Assembly: GCF_041021895.1 (NCBI RefSeq)
Contig: NZ_CP157428.1
Coordinates: 3,162,001 to 3,226,000, forward strand
Direction of reading: 5' to 3'
Length of the DNA: 64,000 nt
Origin: Acinetobacter sp. XH1741
Lineage (GTDB): Bacteria; Pseudomonadota; Gammaproteobacteria; Pseudomonadales; Moraxellaceae
Shown here: positions 38,460 through 45,284 of the stretch, one piece after another
Layout: each line of letters starts with the position of its first letter
How positions within the stretch are numbered: position 1 is the first letter of the stretch
Program-made: the position numbers and the translations under genes
Notes under the pieces: model-generated
Database searches by the model: none
What the model was told of the DNA's origin: nothing
The model's input: the letters and a program-made list of their open reading frames with translations, nothing else

Positions 38460-38690
38460 GTCACTGCCACCGCCGCTATCGCAGCTGCCCGAGTCCGAAG
38501 ATGATGAACAATCATTTGAATAACTAGAGCTATGGTGATGGCTACTGTCATTAAGGTGATGGTTTGATGAAGATGAATAATCATGCTCACCAGATGATGA
38601 ATAATTCTTTCGATAGTGAAGAGCTGCAATCAACAGAAATAATCCAACACTGGAAAAAATGGTAATAAATACAATAATAAATACCTTCAA
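38457..38690 (-). CDS. Tiny membrane protein with a Ser/His/Asp-rich tail
   Basis: This 77-residue protein has one N-terminal membrane helix (about residues 3-24) and a tail made almost entirely of Ser, His, Asp, Asn and Gly, with two Cys near the end (NDCSSSS and GSCDS). The start is TTG at 38690: AGGAGG lies 7 bp upstream, which is a near-perfect Shine-Dalgarno, and no ATG is available. The tail looks able to bind metal ions. No family was recognised. An overlapping frame (38414-38629) lacks such support. Confidence 0.6.
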   Translation of the reverse strand: MKVFIIVFITIFSSVGLFLLIAALHYRKNYSSSGEHDYSSSSNHHLNDSSHHHSSSYSNDCSSSSDSGSCDSGGGSD

Positions 38691-38822
38691 ATAATGACCT
38701 CCTAAATTAAGCTATATAGATGATTGCTGTATCACCTACTTCTTTATTTAAATGAGCCACATCTAATAAACAAGTTATTTTTTATAAAGAAGATAAAACT
38801 TTTAAAACAAAAAACTGGATGA

Positions 38823-38851
38823 GTAACCTTTCCAAATAACTCGAAGGTTAC
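38823..38851 (-). terminator. Hairpin downstream of the DauR-like gene
   Basis: GTAACCTT (38823-38830) and AAGGTTAC (38844-38851) form a perfect 8-bp stem. On the minus strand a T-rich stretch follows about 8 nt later, so it is a plausible but weak terminator. Confidence 0.5.
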
Positions 38852-38915
38852 ACACTACCACTCTCAACATAGCTAAATAAAACCACTCTCATTTTATAAA
38901 TTATTAAAAATCGTT

Positions 38916-39539
38916 TTAAGTTTCCTTTACATATAAATAGGCACTTGCTCTTGATATACCCAAATGTTGGGCCACGATCTCGACAGCCTTTTTAATGTCT
39001 AATAACCCGTTATTTTTCAATTCGTGTATTAGCTCTTTTCTCTCATTGAGTTTTAACATACGCGGTGTGGTGGCATGTTTTGAGGCAAATTGATCAATAT
39101 ATTTACGAATTGCCTCTGCCCCATTGGGTTCTAAGTTTTCAATAATGTTATCAGTTTCAATTTTAGTAAAATGCTCTAAAGCGCTTTGCATGCCTCTAAA
39201 GAGTGTTAAATCAATATTCATACATAATGCGGCTACATATTGCCCTTCTTCATCTTTAATACCTATAGAAGTGCTTTTTGCGGGGCGGCCATCAGCAAAC
39301 TGGTTTGCATAATTTGAAATGAGGTTTGGAAATTCTGGAGACATGATTCTGGCCAGTCCTAACTCGGTTGCTGGATCTCCTACTTTTCGACCAGATAAGT
39401 TATTGTGTATTGAAAGTATGGCATGCTCAGGATTTGTTAAGTCATGGACTACAACTTCACAAAATGGAGATAGCGTTTCACTCAACCCTTTTGCGATTGT
39501 ATCGAGCTGGGTGAGTAAGTGTTTATCACGATTTCCCAA
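38916..39539 (-). CDS. DauR-like transcriptional regulator (PAS_6/YheO + HTH_22)
   Basis: The regulator has 207 residues from the TTG at 39539, which follows GGAGG at 7 bp spacing; the frame is open further to 39602 but has no better start. An N-terminal YheO/PAS-like sensor domain (about 10-125; VVVHDLTNPEHAILSIHN) is followed by a C-terminal HTH_22 helix-turn-helix (about 165-205; LGISRASAYLYVKE). DauR of Pseudomonas aeruginosa, with this architecture, controls D-arginine genes. Here it is divergent from a PLP dehydratase and an ornithine-cyclodeaminase-like enzyme, which it likely controls through the TTAGA-N7-TCTAA sites. Confidence 0.82.
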   Translation of the reverse strand: MGNRDKHLLTQLDTIAKGLSETLSPFCEVVVHDLTNPEHAILSIHNNLSGRKVGDPATELGLARIMSPEFPNLISNYANQFADGRPAKSTSIGIKDEEGQYVAALCMNIDLTLFRGMQSALEHFTKIETDNIIENLEPNGAEAIRKYIDQFASKHATTPRMLKLNERKELIHELKNNGLLDIKKAVEIVAQHLGISRASAYLYVKET

Positions 39540-39603
39540 TGTATTTCCTCCAAATGACTTACCGACTATTTCAAACCCTAGCGTAAAGTATGTAAACAGC
39601 AAT

Positions 39604-39716
39604 TTAGACTTTTTATCTAATTTTAAACTTAATGTAAATCAAAATCTTATATCTCATTGTTATTAAATTAGAAAATAAAATTAGACATTTTATCTAAATA
39701 TATATATTTTATCTAA
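39604..39716. promoter_or_regulatory. Repeated TTAGA-N7-TCTAA operator-like sites
   Basis: Two perfect inverted repeats TTAGA-N7-TCTAA lie at 39604-39620 and 39681-39697, with the same inner sequence pattern (C, T-rich, TTA). A third half-degenerate copy (right arm TCTAA at 39712-39716) is 19 bp further on. They sit in the divergent region between the DauR-like gene and the dehydratase gene, the expected place for its binding sites. Confidence 0.6.
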
Positions 39717-39794
39717 ACAAGGTCAATATATTGTGCATTACTTGAACAATACGAAATCTTGCATCCAAAACATTGAATAGAATTAGGTTTAATT

Positions 39795-40763
39795 ATGAAA
39801 AATTTAACCCTTCCCACTTATGAAGATGTTGCAGCCGCTGCTGAACGTATAAAAGGTTTTGCAAATAAAACCCCTGTTTTAACTTCACGTACTGTGAATC
39901 ATGAATTTGGAGCAGAAGTATTCTTTAAATGTGAGAATTTTCAGCGTGTTGGTGCTTTCAAGTTTCGTGGTGCAATGAATGCACTTTTGCAATTCAGTGA
40001 GGCTCAAAAAAAAGCGGGTGTGGTCGCTTTCTCTTCGGGAAATCATGCACAAGCAATTGCACTGTCATCAAAAATTCTTGGTATTCCTGCAACCATCATC
40101 ATGCCTAAAGATGCACCTGCTGCAAAAATGGCAGCGACACGAGAATACGGCGGCAATATTGTTGAATTTGATCGTTATACAGAAAGTCGGGAACAAATCG
40201 GAAAAGAAATTGCCGAAAAAAATGGTCTGACACTCATTCCATCTTATGACCATCCGCATGTAATTGCAGGTCAAGGAACGGCTGCAAAAGAGTTATTTGA
40301 AGAAGTTGGTGAATTAGATTACCTATTTATAGGTTTAGGTGGTGGTGGTTTATTGGCAGGTTCTTCATTGTCTGCTCGCAAGCTTTCTCCGAACTGTAAA
40401 ATATATGGTGTTGAACCAGCTTTAGGAAATGATGGACAAATGTCTTTTAGAAAAGGAGAAATTATTCATATTGATACGCCCCAAACCATTGCAGATGGTG
40501 CTCAAACTCAATATTTAGGCAATTTAACATTCCCTATTATTCAAAAGAATGTAGATGACATTTTGACAGTAGAAGATGAAGAACTCATTAGCTGTATGAA
40601 GTTTTTTGCTGAAAGAATGAAAATGGTGGTTGAGCCAACAGGATGTCTCGGGCTTGCTGCTGCCCGCAATTTAAAACATGAGTTAAAAGGCAAACGTATA
40701 GGCATCATTATTAGTGGTGGCAACGTCGATATTTCTAAATATGTTGAATTTTTATCTGCTTAA
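39795..40763 (+). CDS. PLP-dependent dehydratase, threo-3-hydroxyaspartate ammonia-lyase-like
   Basis: This 322-residue enzyme belongs to the fold-II serine/threonine dehydratase group. The PLP Lys lies in GAFKFRGAMNAL (about residue 55), the substrate loop is SSGNHAQA (about 80), and the glycine-rich phosphate cup is GLGGGGLLAG (about 180). There is no C-terminal ACT domain, so it is not the biosynthetic threonine deaminase. Its wording resembles SRY1/BhcB-type hydroxyaspartate dehydratases and serine racemases. The neighbouring OCD-family enzyme, which could reduce iminosuccinate, strengthens the hydroxyaspartate reading. Threonine/serine dehydratase or serine racemase remain possible. Confidence 0.78.
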   Translation: MKNLTLPTYEDVAAAAERIKGFANKTPVLTSRTVNHEFGAEVFFKCENFQRVGAFKFRGAMNALLQFSEAQKKAGVVAFSSGNHAQAIALSSKILGIPATIIMPKDAPAAKMAATREYGGNIVEFDRYTESREQIGKEIAEKNGLTLIPSYDHPHVIAGQGTAAKELFEEVGELDYLFIGLGGGGLLAGSSLSARKLSPNCKIYGVEPALGNDGQMSFRKGEIIHIDTPQTIADGAQTQYLGNLTFPIIQKNVDDILTVEDEELISCMKFFAERMKMVVEPTGCLGLAAARNLKHELKGKRIGIIISGGNVDISKYVEFLSA

Positions 40764-40876
40764 TAAAAGTTAGTGTCTATCTATGAGTTCAGTTAATACG
40801 TCATAGATAGGCATTACATGCTACTCGTCTCTCGACTTGTTCACGTCATAATTTAAATAAACTTTTGGAGATGGTG

Positions 40877-41788
40877 ATGAGATTTATTTCTGAGTCTGAA
40901 TCTTCTGCTCTCATCAATCATGAACTGGCTTATGATGCCATTTACCAAGCTTTAATTGCTGCAACTCAACCAGACACGAAAAGTTTTCCTGTGGTTCATG
41001 GTCAAGGATCCAATAGTAAAAATACCTTTAGTGTTAAGTCATCGGCGACCGAGGACTTAGCTGGTCTTAAAATCGGTTCTTTTTGGGAAGATAACCCTAA
41101 AAATGGTTTGCCTCGCCATAACGCGCTCATTTTCTTATTTAATCAAACCAACGGAAAAATGGCAGCAGCCATCGAAGCAGGCAAAGTCAACGCATTCCGT
41201 ACAGCGGCTTCTAATGCTGTTGCGACCAATGTACTAGCCAGAAAGGATTCAAAAGTTTTAGCGATATTTGGTACAGGAAATCAAGCCAAATATGAATGTG
41301 AGGCTTTAGCAAGAATTAGAAATTTCGATCAGATTTTGATAGTCGGACGCGACCAAAGTAAAGCTGAACAAATGGCAGAAGACCTCAAACCCTTAGGTAT
41401 TCAGCTTAATATGACGAGTGCAAAAGAAGCTTGTGAGCTGGCTGATGTTATTGTGACTGCGACCTCATCACATACTCCTCTTTTTCAAGCAGAATGGGTC
41501 AAAGCTGGCACTCATATTTCATCTATGGGTTCAGATAAACAAGGCAAACAAGAGCTTCCGCCAGAGCTATTTTCACATAGTGGTTTATTTTGCGACCTTA
41601 ATGTCCAGTCTAAACTCATTGGTGAATTTCAACATGCGCCTGAGACTGCAACCTTAATCAATATAGGTGATGTGCTTTTAGCAAATGCTCAAGGTAGGCA
41701 GTCACCAGAACAAATCACAATTTATGATAGTTCAGGTTTATCTATACAAGATTTATATATCGCTCAAAAAATTTTAGAAATTTCTTAA
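40877..41788 (+). CDS. Ornithine cyclodeaminase / mu-crystallin family protein, iminosuccinate-reductase-like
   Basis: This 303-residue protein has the Rossmann motif IFGTGNQAKYE (about residue 134) and GKVNAFRTAA-type substrate site (about 110) of the OCD/mu-crystallin family. I chose the ATG at 40877 because GGAG lies 6 bp upstream; the in-frame TTG at 40865 contributes nothing. Members of this family include ornithine cyclodeaminase, alanine dehydrogenase, DauB and iminosuccinate reductase BhcD. Following a hydroxyaspartate-dehydratase-like gene by about 110 bp, reduction of an imino acid is the most sensible guess. A 12-bp hairpin follows. Confidence 0.8.
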   Translation: MRFISESESSALINHELAYDAIYQALIAATQPDTKSFPVVHGQGSNSKNTFSVKSSATEDLAGLKIGSFWEDNPKNGLPRHNALIFLFNQTNGKMAAAIEAGKVNAFRTAASNAVATNVLARKDSKVLAIFGTGNQAKYECEALARIRNFDQILIVGRDQSKAEQMAEDLKPLGIQLNMTSAKEACELADVIVTATSSHTPLFQAEWVKAGTHISSMGSDKQGKQELPPELFSHSGLFCDLNVQSKLIGEFQHAPETATLINIGDVLLANAQGRQSPEQITIYDSSGLSIQDLYIAQKILEIS

Positions 41789-41796
41789 TCTTTACA

Positions 41797-41829
41797 TTTA
41801 ACTGCATCGTTCAGGTTGATGCAGTTAAA
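41797..41829 (+). terminator. Hairpin after the OCD-family gene
   Basis: TTTAACTGCATC (41797-41808) pairs perfectly with GATGCAGTTAAA (41818-41829). The T tract is poor on the plus strand, but the hairpin separates two convergent genes. Confidence 0.6.
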
Positions 41830-41855
41830 TTTAAAAGAGATATTTTCCATTTGCG

Positions 41856-42410
41856 TTAAACCAACCTTCGCAAAAAATACTTAAGCACCGTCTCACTTTC
41901 ATCTGCCGCATCCGAACCTAAAAGCTGAATAATGGCGCTCTCAATCATATTTAAAAAGAGTCTGGCATCGGTAAAGGAAACATCGTTTTTGAGTAGTCGA
42001 ATCTGGCTATAAATTTCATTGGTGAGCCATGTTCTGTACCTCACTGCAGTTTTATAAGCCTTTGAATAGGTATTTTTAGTCTCAAAAATAGCCCTAAATA
42101 ATAAGTAATATGGCCCTTCTAAATCGGTATGTAAAAAATAAAGCTTTTTGAGTTTATCGATTGTGCTTGTGTCATGGTCGTATTCGACCATAGCAACCAC
42201 TTGGTCTTGGAGGCGCTCTTTTTGCACTATTAGACAAATTTCAATAAAGCGTTCTTTAGAATGAAAATAGTTATAAAAGGTCATTTTTGTGACTTCGGTT
42301 TCTTTCACAATTTTGTCGACACCAACCATGTGAAATCCACCGTGGTGAAACAGATGAATCCCTCTTTTTACAACTTCAAAAGCACGTGTTGGGAGAGTTA
42401 AATTTGGCAT
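41856..42410 (-). CDS. TetR family transcriptional regulator
   Basis: The regulator has 184 residues from the ATG at 42410 (MPNLTLPTRAFEVV). A longer frame to 42524 adds a non-family N terminus that runs through the terminator of the structured RNA region, so I reject it. The HTH is at about residues 28-52 (MVGVDKIVKETEVTKMTFYNYFHSKE spans it), the strongest TetR mark. The ligand domain is not recognised. It is convergent with the OCD-family gene, and no efflux pump or target gene is adjacent, so the ligand cannot be guessed. Confidence 0.85.
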   Translation of the reverse strand: MPNLTLPTRAFEVVKRGIHLFHHGGFHMVGVDKIVKETEVTKMTFYNYFHSKERFIEICLIVQKERLQDQVVAMVEYDHDTSTIDKLKKLYFLHTDLEGPYYLLFRAIFETKNTYSKAYKTAVRYRTWLTNEIYSQIRLLKNDVSFTDARLFLNMIESAIIQLLGSDAADESETVLKYFLRRLV

Positions 42411-42454
42411 AGTTTTACCGTTATAAAATAAATTTTTGTTGTATATAAATGAGA

Positions 42455-42498
42455 TAAAAAAAGCCTGTGCCCTTTCTGGAAGAAAAAAAGGCACAGCA
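42455..42498 (-). terminator. Terminator of the structured RNA
   Basis: CTGTGCC (42465-42471) and GGCACAG (42490-42496) form a perfect stem. On the minus strand it is followed by GC and seven T. It cannot serve a plus-strand transcript. Confidence 0.75.
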
Positions 42499-42912
42499 AA
42501 GCCCATAAAGACTGTGCTTGGCACATCTCAAGTTTTATTGTTGATGCAAGTTTTTTGAGCCGTAATGACTTAAAGCCTGAAAACCCTAGGGCGTTCAAGC
42601 TGTTTTAAATTTTTAAGTTGTGTCGTTATAGCTTTTGGCAAGGACTGCCAAGAAATAATGGATGTGCAAAGCCAACTCCTTTTTATTGGGAGTTCTGCCA
42701 GAGCATTAATTAAGAATTATGGTGGCAGAACGGAAGAAGGTTGACAGACTAGTAATAACTCAAACTAGCACACCCGAGGGTGTCCCTCTCCCGTCCTACC
42801 GCTACGGGAAAGAGACGAGTGGCACACCACACAAAACTAATCCTCAGAAGGAAAGGCTCTGATGCGGGAGTTATTATTCAGCCTGTCAAAGCCGGCTGGC
42901 AATGTGGCCAGC
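42455..42912 (-). ncRNA. Candidate structured non-coding RNA, about 460 nt
   Basis: On the minus strand a promoter (TTGACT, 17 bp, TATTCT; plus-strand 42942-42947 and 42919-42924) and an intrinsic terminator (CTGTGCC/GGCACAG, then GC and seven T) bracket the region. Within it: a 5' hairpin GCTGGC/GCCAGC (42895-42912); a long-range stem TTGACAG/CTGTCAA plus TAATAACTC/GAGTTATTA (741-761 with 868-889, add 42000); hairpin TCAGA/TCTGA (42844-42862); three hairpins arranged like a cloverleaf and closed by CTAAT/ACTAG (42764-42841); GTTCTGCCA/TGGCAGAAC (42692-42731), mutually exclusive with AACTCC/GGAGTT (42674-42694); TTGGCA/TGCCAA (42635-42651); and AGCcTGAA/TTCAaGCT (42574-42601). No known RNA family was recognised. 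Confidence 0.6.
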
Positions 42913-42918
42913 ACGCAA

Positions 42919-42947
42919 AGAATAGTGCCCAACCCTGTTGCAGTCAA
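42919..42947 (-). promoter_or_regulatory. Promoter of the structured RNA
   Basis: Read on the minus strand: TTGACT, a 17-bp spacer, TATTCT. The predicted start, 6-8 bp downstream, coincides with the first base of the 5' hairpin GCTGGC. Confidence 0.6.
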
Positions 42948-43144
42948 GCACACAAAATGACATTTGTTTTAAATTAGATCATTAAAAAGAAAGAATAAAT
43001 AATGACTAAGTGATTGTTTAAGTGGGGTTTATAAAGGTGGGGCTATTTTAGAGATCACAGACTTTTTTCTAGAAAATAGACAGATCTGTATATTTTTCTT
43101 TGTTATTATTTGCCCAATTCATGAGAATAACAAGGAATAATAAT

Positions 43145-43684
43145 TTGGCTACACCCTATATAACCATAGGTTGCCCTACCACGGGTGGCGGCAAAGTCAT
43201 TTCAGGGAACAGCTTATTTCTAATTGATGGAAAAGCCGTAGCTTGCACAGGTGACACAGCTACATGCCCTACTCATAAAGTTGTAGCCACCATTGTATCG
43301 GGCGATCCGTGCATGAATATTTTTGGCAAAATGGCGGCGCGTGTGGGTGACTCTTTGTCCTGTGGCTGTAAGCTACTTCCGCAACAAAGTTTAGTTGTTC
43401 AGGATAATGGTGGTGGTTCTGCCCAAAGTTCCCGTACAAATCAAGCACAAGATAGCTTTGCACCTCAAACTGATGAACACGGACTTAAGTTCCAACTTAA
43501 AGATCAAGAGACAGGCAAACCACTTGCACAACAATACTTTAAATTAAAGAGTCCTGACGGAACTGAAATTGAAGGATTTACTGACAAAAGTGGTTATACA
43601 AAATTAATTAAAACAGGTACTGAGGCTAAACAAATTGATTTAACAACTTTTGATTTATCCAAACCTATGGCTGAGTGGAATTAA
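43145..43684 (+). CDS. PAAR-domain protein with C-terminal extension (type VI secretion spike)
   Basis: I read 179 residues from the TTG at 43145: AAGGA lies 8 bp upstream, and the protein then begins ATPYITIGCPTTGGGKVISG, exactly like PAAR proteins. The PAAR domain (about 1-95) would sharpen the VgrG spike of a type VI secretion system; DGKAVACTGDTATCP and GDSLSCGCKLLP are typical. The remaining part (about 110-170; KDQETGKPLAQQYFKL) resembles a small transthyretin-like adaptor domain of VgrG/PAAR proteins that docks cargo. The next gene starts 2 bp after its stop. No VgrG or structural T6SS gene is in the window. Confidence 0.83.
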   Translation: MATPYITIGCPTTGGGKVISGNSLFLIDGKAVACTGDTATCPTHKVVATIVSGDPCMNIFGKMAARVGDSLSCGCKLLPQQSLVVQDNGGGSAQSSRTNQAQDSFAPQTDEHGLKFQLKDQETGKPLAQQYFKLKSPDGTEIEGFTDKSGYTKLIKTGTEAKQIDLTTFDLSKPMAEWN

Positions 43685-43686
43685 TA

Positions 43687-44382
43687 ATGTCAGATAAAAA
43701 TTTAAGAAACCCTTATAGTCGTAATATACCTGATACCTCGCCCGCTTGGGATGCTTACCCAACCGAGCAAAAAGTTTGTGAAATTACTGAACCACTTTGC
43801 AACGATCATATTAAAGTTCGCAATTACACAATGGTTCGACCTTATAATTTTATGATGAACATTCAGCATTGGGCGGAAGTTGAAAACACCATTGAATTAT
43901 TAATGGCAGTTCGGTTTGGTATGGAATGGGATGTCAATAAACTTCCTGAAAGCAATATGGCTGACCCTGCATTTCATACAAGAATGTATATAACGTTTCA
44001 TAATTATGTACTCAAACATGCGATGAAAGAAGGTGCGCGAATTGTTGGAGAATTTCAACAAACAGCCTTTAAAGTACGCTTTTTGAGTACGTTTGCTGTT
44101 GATGAATTGCTTGAACTAAGAAATCTTAGTAAGTTTGATCAAGGCAAAGAAATTTATTCAAAAATTGAAGACTTGAAAGATACTTTTGCAAAGTTAAATG
44201 CTGCCAAGGCTAGTACAGATTTGGCACAGTTAAGAATGAATGATGGACCACTATTTATTAATCGTGAAATGTTTAAAAAGGTCTTTAATCAAGACTTTAA
44301 CCCTAAAATGATTCAAATTATGAAACAAAATAGAGAGTATCTAGGAGACCCTGTTAATGTTCGTGAAAAAGGGCTCTACTAG
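43687..44382 (+). CDS. Unknown soluble protein, putative type VI cargo or chaperone
   Basis: This 231-residue protein starts with an ATG 2 bp behind the PAAR gene. It has no signal peptide and no membrane segment; it is charged and mostly helical in appearance (the 125-200 region is Lys/Glu/Leu-rich). No family, nuclease or peptidoglycan-hydrolase motif was recognised. Its position between a PAAR spike and a lipoprotein, with tight coupling on both sides, makes an effector the first guess and a loading chaperone the second. The next gene overlaps its last 26 bp. Confidence 0.6.
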   Translation: MSDKNLRNPYSRNIPDTSPAWDAYPTEQKVCEITEPLCNDHIKVRNYTMVRPYNFMMNIQHWAEVENTIELLMAVRFGMEWDVNKLPESNMADPAFHTRMYITFHNYVLKHAMKEGARIVGEFQQTAFKVRFLSTFAVDELLELRNLSKFDQGKEIYSKIEDLKDTFAKLNAAKASTDLAQLRMNDGPLFINREMFKKVFNQDFNPKMIQIMKQNREYLGDPVNVREKGLY

Positions 44383-44848
44383 CCCCTTAAAACTAATCTT
44401 AATTTCTATGTTTGCTCTAACTAGTTGTGGATGTACCAATACACAAGTTAAAAATTATAGAGAAGATGTTATTAATTCAACCCGTGGCGCAGTAAATATG
44501 CTGATTATGGATCAACCAGTCTATAAAAATGCTATAGCATCCGAAAAGAATAAAGTTACAAATGCTTTGCTGTATACCACTTTAAAGAAAGCAGGTGTTT
44601 TAAGCGAGCTTGAAAAAGAAATTGGAAATAACTTTGTAATTGAAGAAAGCCTTTCCTTGGCTCAACTAAATAAACTTTGTTGGACAACTAAGTTTCTTCA
44701 GCATTACAAAAAAGACTTATCCCCTCAGTCTCAAGTTGATTATCAGAAAGTTTATGCTTGGGTGGATGCCAAGCAATCAACATGGTTAAAAAAACTAAAT
44801 GAGGGATATACTAAAGATGAACTCGGTGAAGATGATTGTCGAAAGTGA
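44357..44848 (+). CDS. Lipoprotein, putative immunity partner
   Basis: This 163-residue protein has a lipoprotein signal (KLILISMFALTSC, lipidated Cys24). The ATG at 44357 is supported by AGGAG, 9 bp upstream, inside the previous gene, which it overlaps by 26 bp. The mature part is helical and charged; no family was recognised. A periplasm-facing lipoprotein behind an effector-like gene is a common form of type VI immunity protein, which would imply that the cargo acts in the periplasm or membrane. This remains inference from gene order. A terminator follows 5 bp after the stop. Confidence 0.62.
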   Translation: MFVKKGSTSPLKLILISMFALTSCGCTNTQVKNYREDVINSTRGAVNMLIMDQPVYKNAIASEKNKVTNALLYTTLKKAGVLSELEKEIGNNFVIEESLSLAQLNKLCWTTKFLQHYKKDLSPQSQVDYQKVYAWVDAKQSTWLKKLNEGYTKDELGEDDCRK

Positions 44849-44853
44849 GTAAT

Positions 44854-44886
44854 AAAAAAGCCCTAATAATTTAGGGCTTTTTTCTA
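44854..44886 (+). terminator. Terminator of the PAAR operon
   Basis: AAAAAGCCCTAA / TTTAGGGCTTTTTT with a 3-nt loop, just after the lipoprotein stop. Confidence 0.88.
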
Positions 44887-45234
44887 TTTCCGTTCCATCT
44901 ATCTATGAAAATGTTTATTTGGCTGCTAAACATATGCGTTATATGTACTGAAAATTGATTGCTCATAAAAAATCAAATCTTTCAAATTAAGCCCCAAATA
45001 ATATATGTATAAATAAAGCTTGAATGCTATATTCAGCTCATGAGTTAGCTCTATTTGCTTAAATGCTTAGGTGGGCTAACCTACCAAAGCCATTTTATAA
45101 ATAGCTTAATGACCTGCTTCTTGTCGTGATCATTTTTACAACTTAATCTCAATGGGGGCAGGTCGCCATCTCACCCACTACCCCGCTTCAATCTTCGCTT
45201 TTAATTTTAATCGGTTTAATACAAAAACAGGCAT
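44887..45234. other. Gene-free stretch between the PAAR module and tRNA-Val
   Basis: About 350 bp without a gene. The only structure noticed is a hairpin-like GGTGGGCTAACC near 45070 and an inverted repeat, GACCTGC (45111-45117) with GCAGGTC (45158-45164), listed separately. Confidence 0.5.
45111..45164. repeat. Short element bounded by a GACCTGC inverted repeat
   Basis: GACCTGC (45111-45117) and GCAGGTC (45158-45164) face each other over 40 bp. The right end reads, on the minus strand, GACCTGCCCCCATTGAG, which resembles the terminal inverted repeats of IS3-family elements. It could be an internally deleted insertion sequence or a miniature element; no transposase part is present. Confidence 0.35.
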
Positions 45235-45275
45235 AAAAAAAGGGCTTACATGTTATTAAAACAATGTAAACCCTT
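45235..45275 (-). terminator. tRNA-Val terminator
   Basis: On the minus strand GGGTTTACATTG pairs with CATGTAAGCCC, then seven T follow, 10 bp after the tRNA. Confidence 0.82.
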
Positions 45276-45284
45276 TATAAATCT

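Larger units (their letters stand above)
42411..43144. other. 734-bp gene-free region holding a structured RNA candidate
   Basis: No convincing protein gene lies here; the short frames are shadows of RNA-like sequence. 42455-42912 is described as a minus-strand RNA. The 42970-43144 part is AT-rich and holds the PAAR promoter region and start signals. Confidence 0.6.

Noticed and set aside
38414-38629. Overlapping frame to the small Ser/His/Asp-rich gene
   Set aside because: It runs through the bidirectional terminator and has no Shine-Dalgarno, unlike the frame starting at 38690.
42411-42524. N-terminal extension of the TetR regulator
   Set aside because: It adds non-family residues, runs through the RNA terminator, and the ATG at 42410 gives a normal TetR length.
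42455-42912. Identity of the structured region as RNase P, tmRNA, 6S or SRP RNA
   Set aside because: The conserved blocks I know of these RNAs (for example GAGGAAAGUCCGGGCU of RNase P, or the GGAAGGAAGCAGCC of SRP) are missing.
42780-42977. 65-residue open frame across the structured RNA region
   Set aside because: It has no ribosome-binding site, its composition is unlike real proteins of the window, and the sequence is better explained by paired RNA arms.
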